Source of the DNA: CAYQTO01 sp964420455
GTDB taxonomy: Bacteria; Sumerlaeota; Sumerlaeia; SLMS01
DNA: 18,094 nucleotides
Assembly (NCBI GenBank): GCA_964420455.1
Contig: CAYQTO010000067.1
Span: forward strand, 1 to 18,094
Direction: 5' to 3'
Shown in pieces: positions 13,800 through 18,094 of this stretch (its first letter is position 1; every line of letters begins with the position of its first letter). Both the position numbers and the translations under genes were made by a program. The notes under the pieces were generated by a model that worked only from the letters and a program-made list of their open reading frames with translations, did no database searches and was not told the origin of the DNA.

Positions 13800-15374
13800 T
13801 TGGAATCGCACGAGTCAAGAGTCACGTTGGACCACGCCGCCACGTTGCTGGCGGAAGGCACACCCACCTCGCTGTCCCGGGCCCGTGGGCTCGTCGAGCC
13901 CCTGTTGCGCGCACATCCGGAGTTGTATGAACCGCTGGACCTCGAGGTGCGGATCCTCGCGGCCCAGCAGAACCACGAACTCGCCCGGCGGCTGCTCGAG
14001 GAGTATCTGGCCTACGCGCCGGAACGAGGTGATGGTTGGGTGCGGCTGGCGTGGCTGATGTGGGAACGGGGCGAGCGAGAGGAGGCGCTGGCGGAAATCC
14101 GTGCGGCGCTGGCGCGCGACCCGGCCCATCGGGGCGCCAGGCTCCAAATGGCCCGGTGGCAGATCGAGACATCAGAGAACGATGTCGCCCTCGCGACCGC
14201 GGAAGAGGCCCTCGGGGCGTCTCCCGCCGACGAGGACTTTCTCCTGATCAAGGCGCGGGCCGCCACCGCACTCCGCCAGGAGGCCCCCGCCCGCGAAGCC
14301 TTTCGGGCACTGCTGGCCGCGAATCCCAAGAACGAGGAAGCGCGCCGCCGATTCGCCGGGTGCCTTCTGGACTTCAACCACACGGGCGAGGCGGCAGAGT
14401 TGCTGCGCCCGGACGTCTTCGACCAGGGGGCGTTGCCAGCCACTGTACTTGTGGCGGCGGACGCCTTCTTCCGGACGGGCGATCACGAGACGGCCTCCGA
14501 GGCGGTCCGACGGTGCCTTATCGATCACCGGGCTGCCGATGAGCAGCATCGTGCAGCGTTGAACCTCGCGGTGAACAATCTGGGCCTGAGGGAGGGCGAG
14601 GAACTGGCCTTTGTGGAGCTGGAGGCTGGACGCGGCGCCGACGCCATGGGCGTCGAGCTCCTCGAGCGGGTGGGTCAGCGGGGTAACCGCGCCGGCGTTA
14701 ACCGCGTGTTCCATGCAATAAAGGGCCGCCCGTTGCATTATCCCCGGGCCATGGCACGGTTCCTTTCCACCTACTCGGACCAACCGGTGATGCCGGGGAC
14801 CGTATCGCGTTGGGTCTCGGCAAACCGGGGGGCGATCGACCAAAGCGCGATCCTTTGGGGGGGCGTGGGCGCCTGGATGATGCGCCGTGGGAAGTGGCAG
14901 GAGGCAGTGGACCACCTCTCGCGGTTCGAGGGGCGCCCGGGAGTCCAGCCGTGGATGCTGCTGATGCTGGCACAGGCGTACGAACAGACGGGGCGCCAGA
15001 TCGAGGCGGACCATGTTTACCGCCGGGCGCTGGCGTTGCCGCCGGACCATGCCTCGACGACGATCCGCACCCGGCTGGCATTCAACATGGCGGTCGAAGG
15101 AATGGCGGCGGCGGGAGCGTTGATTCTCAAGTCGGCCCCTCTCCGTGCGGAGAGCTTCCTCACGACGATGGATCTGCTGCGTGCCCGGGCGGTGGAGGTC
15201 CTCGCCCAGCTGCCCGGCGTTCCCAGCGCCCCCGAGCGCCAGATGTACTTCCGCCAGCAACTGCTCGAGCTGAATGAACTGGCGAAGAACGCGGAGACGG
15301 GCGAGGCGCAGTCGATCCTGAGGGCCTTCCGGCGACGGGGAGGCGAGGCACTCGCCCGCGATGTCGAGGGCTGA
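13800..15374 (+). CDS. TPR-repeat protein
   Basis: A mostly helical 524-residue protein of tetratricopeptide type; no specific function can be assigned. TPR-like pairs of helices are visible at about 45-75 (ELARRLLEEYLAYAP), 76-109 (GWVRLAWLMWERGEREEALAEIRAALARDP), 110-143, 144-177 (LLAANPKNEEARRRFAGCLLD following) and again at about 345-420 (WMMRRGKWQEAVDHL, LMLAQAYEQTGRQIEADHVYRRALALPPDH). There is no signal peptide or membrane segment from the chosen start, so a cytoplasmic scaffold role is likely. The TTG at 13800 is chosen since AAAGGG lies about 8 nt upstream and the leader before it is Pro/His/Arg-rich and overlaps the preceding hairpin. A start further downstream is possible. The 3' end overlaps the uracil-DNA glycosylase-like gene by 14 nt. 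Confidence 0.75.
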   Translation: MESHESRVTLDHAATLLAEGTPTSLSRARGLVEPLLRAHPELYEPLDLEVRILAAQQNHELARRLLEEYLAYAPERGDGWVRLAWLMWERGEREEALAEIRAALARDPAHRGARLQMARWQIETSENDVALATAEEALGASPADEDFLLIKARAATALRQEAPAREAFRALLAANPKNEEARRRFAGCLLDFNHTGEAAELLRPDVFDQGALPATVLVAADAFFRTGDHETASEAVRRCLIDHRAADEQHRAALNLAVNNLGLREGEELAFVELEAGRGADAMGVELLERVGQRGNRAGVNRVFHAIKGRPLHYPRAMARFLSTYSDQPVMPGTVSRWVSANRGAIDQSAILWGGVGAWMMRRGKWQEAVDHLSRFEGRPGVQPWMLLMLAQAYEQTGRQIEADHVYRRALALPPDHASTTIRTRLAFNMAVEGMAAAGALILKSAPLRAESFLTTMDLLRARAVEVLAQLPGVPSAPERQMYFRQQLLELNELAKNAETGEAQSILRAFRRRGGEALARDVEG

Positions 15375-15993
15375 CGCCTCCCTGGCGGCACTGCTGGAGG
15401 AGGTGAGGGCCTGCCGGGCGTGCGAAAAGGAGCTTCCGTTGGGGCCGCGGCCGGTCCTGCGGGCCAGCACCACCGCCCGGGTGCTCGTCGTCGGGCAGGC
15501 GCCCGGCACCCGCGTCCACAAGACCGGTATCCCATGGAACGACCCCTCCGGCGACGAGTTGCGCGCCTGGCTTGGAATCGAGCGCGAGGTGTTCTACGAC
15601 GAGTCGCGGATCGCGATAATCCCGATGGGGTTCTGCTACCCGGGGCGCGGGGCGCGGGGCGACCTGCCTCCCCGCCGCGAATGCGCGGAGCTCTGGTTTG
15701 ATGCCCTTTGGGGACACCTCGCCTCAATCCGCCTGACGTTGCTGGTGGGGATGTACGCACAGGGGCACTTTCTCGGCCGGCGGCGACGGGAAACGCTCTC
15801 GGAAACGGTCCGGAACTTTCGCGACTATCTGCCCGACACCTTTCCGCTGCCGCATCCCTCGCCGCGAAACCGGCTATGGCGGCGCGAGCGCCCCTGGTTC
15901 GAGGAGGAGGTGCTCCCAGCGCTCCGGGAACATTTTCGCGAGGCGATTGGTCCCATGAGGGGAACCGGAGGAAGTTCCCCTTGTCCCCGGTGA
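15361..15993 (+). CDS. Uracil-DNA glycosylase superfamily protein (Fe-S type)
   Basis: A 210-residue member of the uracil-DNA glycosylase superfamily, which removes uracil or other damaged bases from DNA. Motif A is GQAPG (45-49), with TGIPWNDPSGDELRAWLG following, and motif B is HPSPRN (165-170). Four cysteines, Cys18, Cys21, Cys92 and Cys108, are spaced CX2C-X70-C-X15-C, matching the ligand spacing of the [4Fe-4S] cluster in family 4/5 thermophile enzymes. The sequence MGFCYPGRG (89-97) and FPLPHPSPRN are typical of a widespread uncharacterised subgroup whose base specificity is unproven. The start ATG lies inside the end of the TPR gene (14-nt overlap), with a GGGGAGG-like site upstream. 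A co-transcribed partner role with the TPR protein is possible but not shown. Confidence 0.85.
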   Translation: MSRADASLAALLEEVRACRACEKELPLGPRPVLRASTTARVLVVGQAPGTRVHKTGIPWNDPSGDELRAWLGIEREVFYDESRIAIIPMGFCYPGRGARGDLPPRRECAELWFDALWGHLASIRLTLLVGMYAQGHFLGRRRRETLSETVRNFRDYLPDTFPLPHPSPRNRLWRRERPWFEEEVLPALREHFREAIGPMRGTGGSSPCPR

Positions 15994-16071
15994 GCCCTCC
16001 CCGGGTTACTGGCATTGATCAAAGCCGATTGTCTTCAAGACGGTAGCCCCATTTCCAGCCGGGACGACACC

Positions 16072-18094
16072 ATGAGAACTGGTCATTCGTTCGGCGCCCG
16101 CCTTTCCCTGCATGCGGGCGTCCTCGCCATCTGTCTGGCGGCCGCTGGCGCCGCGGCCCAGCGGACCAGCCCCAAGCTCGCGACCCTCGACAAGAGTCTT
16201 GCCGACCGGGGCGACATCGTCACGCTGACCCTGCTGCGCACGATCGAGGAAGCACGCCAGAAGGGCCTTCGCGCCGAAGACGCCTTCGCCGACGTCGTCA
16301 TCCACAAACAGGCCGGGCTCCCCGTCGTGGACGTGCTGTTCGAGCCGGGCCAGTCGGGCAACGCCAAGACTCCCGTGGCCGGCGCCACCCTCGAATACCT
16401 CTCGGAATACCACGACGTCGCCAACTTTACCATCGAGGACCCGGAGGCCATTCTCGCGCTGGCGGATCTCCCCGGCGTCCGCATGGTCAAGCAGTCCTCC
16501 CCCGCAACGACCCGCGTGGGGTTGGCGGAAAGCCGGGCCCCGATCGCCCACTCGGTCGACCGCGCCCAGACCGCCTATCGGGTCTTCGACGTCCCCGGTG
16601 GCCGCGCCCTCGACGGACGCACCCAAAAGATCGGCGTCCTGTCCGACTCCTTCTCGACCACCGAAGGCGTCCGCGATCCCGACACCACGCCCCCCATCGG
16701 CTCGCCGGGCCCCCTCCAGAACGCCCGGAACCAAAAGACCGGCGACCTTCCCCAGGTTGTCGACATCCTCCTCGACCTCCGCTCGCCCAACGAGGGAATC
16801 GACGAGGGTGCCGCCATGGCCGAGCTTATCCACGATATCGCCCCCGGCGCCGCCATCGCCTTCCATACCGCCTTCATCAGCGAGGCAAGCTTTGCCGACG
16901 GCATTCGCCGCCTCTGGCAGGAAGCCGACAGTACCGTTGTCGTCGACGACGTGGGCTACTTCTTCGCCCCCATCTTTCAGCACGGCATTATTGCACAGGC
17001 CGCGCGCAATGCCACCCTTGCCGGTGTCCCCTACTTCAGTTCGGCAGGCAACTCCGGCGACCTGGCCACCCAGTTTACCTATGTCGATGTCAACCCCACC
17101 TCCCAGGAGACGGCCTCGCCGCCTCTCGGCACCGACCTCCACCGATGGCCCAACGGCACCGGGTTCCTCCCCATCCAGGTCAATGGTGGCGTCGCCCTCT
17201 TCATGAAATGGAACCAGCCCTTCGGCTCCGTCCCGGGCAGCGACGGTTCCCAGATTGACCTCGACATGTATCTCACGTCGGAGCCCGCACTGAACGAGGA
17301 GACCATCATTGCGAGCTCGACGGATATTCAGGGCACATCCGGGGACCCCTTCGGCGACGCGGTCGAGGCCCTCGCGGTCACCGGTACCGGCACGGCCTTC
17401 CTCGCCATCGACCATTTCCAGGGAAATCGCAGCAACATTCCCCAGTCGGCCAGCGTCCCCGTTGTCATCAATCTCCAGTTCCTCCAAGGCTTCGGCAACT
17501 CCATCGACTTCTATGTCGATGCCGACGAGGGCCTCTCGCTGGGCAACGTGATCTTTGGTCATCCCCTCGCCGACGGCGTCATGTCCACCGCCGCGGTGCC
17601 TTGGTGGGAATCGCCCCGCTACGCCCCCGAACTGTTTGGCGAGACCGACGAGATCGATCCCGAGAGCTTTACCTCCCGCGGCGGAACCATCACCCGCTAT
17701 TTTGACGACTCCGGCAATCTCTCGGTCAAGAACGTCACTCATCCCAAGATCTCCGCCGTTGATGGAAACAACACGACCTTTTTCGGCTCGGGGAACGTCC
17801 CGTCGGAACTGAACGGTTTCTTCGGCGTGCCGGACAATTTCCCCAACTTCTTTGGTACCTCCGCCGCCGCGCCGAACGCGGCCGCCATCGCCGCCCTCAT
17901 GCTCGACATCGATTCCACCCTCACTCCCGCGGAGATCGAACAGATCATGCGCGAGACGGCGATCGACGTCACCGGCGACCGTGCCGACGCCGGCATCGAC
18001 CCGGTTACCGGCCCGGGGCTCCTCGACGCGGAGGCCGCCATCCAGCGCGTTGCCGACGCGGTCGGCCTCGATCCCGTCGTCACCCCCACCCCCA
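16072..18094 (+). CDS. Exported subtilisin-like (S8) protein with His-to-Glu change, C-terminus beyond window
   Basis: An open frame from ATG 16072 to the right edge (674 codons, no stop). Residues 1-29 are a signal peptide ending GAAA before Gln30. A prodomain-like region (to about 180) is followed by a subtilase core: KIGVLSDSF with Asp192, DEGAAM with Glu245 where S8 enzymes have the catalytic His of HGTxVA, then IHDIAPGA (253-260), YFSSAGNSG with oxyanion Asn327, and GTSAAAPNAAAIAALM with Ser597. About 250 residues lie between Asn327 and Ser597, including a beta-rich segment resembling pre-peptidase C-terminal domains (VALFMKWNQPFG, IDLDMYL, AFLAIDHF). The core ends LLDAEAA, and the window ends in a Pro/Thr-rich linker (VVTPTP), so further domains or an anchor probably follow. 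Either a variant triad or a dead peptidase is possible. It starts a new unit 78 bp after the glycosylase gene; only a weak GGGA precedes the start. Confidence 0.85.
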   Translation, partial: MRTGHSFGARLSLHAGVLAICLAAAGAAAQRTSPKLATLDKSLADRGDIVTLTLLRTIEEARQKGLRAEDAFADVVIHKQAGLPVVDVLFEPGQSGNAKTPVAGATLEYLSEYHDVANFTIEDPEAILALADLPGVRMVKQSSPATTRVGLAESRAPIAHSVDRAQTAYRVFDVPGGRALDGRTQKIGVLSDSFSTTEGVRDPDTTPPIGSPGPLQNARNQKTGDLPQVVDILLDLRSPNEGIDEGAAMAELIHDIAPGAAIAFHTAFISEASFADGIRRLWQEADSTVVVDDVGYFFAPIFQHGIIAQAARNATLAGVPYFSSAGNSGDLATQFTYVDVNPTSQETASPPLGTDLHRWPNGTGFLPIQVNGGVALFMKWNQPFGSVPGSDGSQIDLDMYLTSEPALNEETIIASSTDIQGTSGDPFGDAVEALAVTGTGTAFLAIDHFQGNRSNIPQSASVPVVINLQFLQGFGNSIDFYVDADEGLSLGNVIFGHPLADGVMSTAAVPWWESPRYAPELFGETDEIDPESFTSRGGTITRYFDDSGNLSVKNVTHPKISAVDGNNTTFFGSGNVPSELNGFFGVPDNFPNFFGTSAAAPNAAAIAALMLDIDSTLTPAEIEQIMRETAIDVTGDRADAGIDPVTGPGLLDAEAAIQRVADAVGLDPVVTPTP

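Noticed and set aside
15959..16005. Two short hairpins at the end of the uracil-DNA glycosylase-like gene
   Set aside because: The stems are 7 and 5 bp, the first lies in coding sequence and neither is followed by a T run, so I do not call a terminator.
16123..16140. Lipoprotein signal (LAIC) in the subtilase leader
   Set aside because: The residue before Cys21 is Ile, not the Gly, Ala or Ser required by a lipobox; a normal signal peptidase I site at Ala29 fits better.
16006..17742. Open frame of 578 codons on the minus strand
   Set aside because: It is antisense to the subtilase gene, whose plus frame has a signal peptide and S8 motifs; the minus translation is Gly/Val/Asp-rich without motifs.

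Overview
The window is gene-dense, high-GC bacterial DNA with short intergenic gaps, several 4-bp start/stop overlaps and strong GC at third codon positions (hence many long antisense shadow frames, which I have left out). An LptF/LptG-type lipopolysaccharide permease points to a Gram-negative (diderm) envelope. A UbiA-type prenyltransferase resembling MqnP suggests menaquinone made by the futalosine route. A lysine/alanine-rich histone-H1-like tail on a DksA/TraR protein and large secreted multidomain proteins recall candidate phyla such as Sumerlaeota or Planctomycetota-like lineages. That placement is a guess from style, not a demonstrated assignment.

Layout, left to right. (1) 1-886, plus: the last codons of a probable LacI-family regulator, then a pyridoxal-kinase-like PfkB/ribokinase-fold protein whose start overlaps the regulator's end. 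(2) 883-3508, minus: a small Spx/ArsC-like thioredoxin-fold protein with its own candidate promoter and a clear intrinsic terminator, then lptF-like permease and purC joined by a GTGA overlap; the stop codons of purC and the kinase overlap. (3) 3753-6195, plus: a YggU/DUF167 protein, a trimeric-type purine nucleoside phosphorylase and the H1-tailed DksA protein. (4) 6202-7333, minus: an unrecognised 223-residue protein and queF (queuosine synthesis). (5) 7450-10659, plus: a MqnP-like prenyltransferase, recF and a GT4 glycosyltransferase, tightly packed. (6) 10825-13680, plus: a 951-residue exported protein with glycoside-hydrolase-like motifs. (7) 13800-15993, plus: a TPR protein overlapping a Fe-S type uracil-DNA glycosylase-like protein. 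(8) 16072 to the right edge, plus: an exported subtilisin-like (S8) protein, cut by the window end, in which a glutamate stands where the catalytic histidine should be.

Most of the content is housekeeping (purine synthesis and salvage, cofactor and queuosine synthesis, DNA repair, envelope transport) mixed with a few poorly characterised proteins. I see no tRNA, rRNA, CRISPR array, insertion sequence or phage module, and no convincing multi-gene new system. The items most worth a second look are the H1-DksA fusion with its rearranged zinc finger, the His-to-Glu subtilase, the secreted GH-like protein and the purine phosphorylase with Asp in the base-specificity position.
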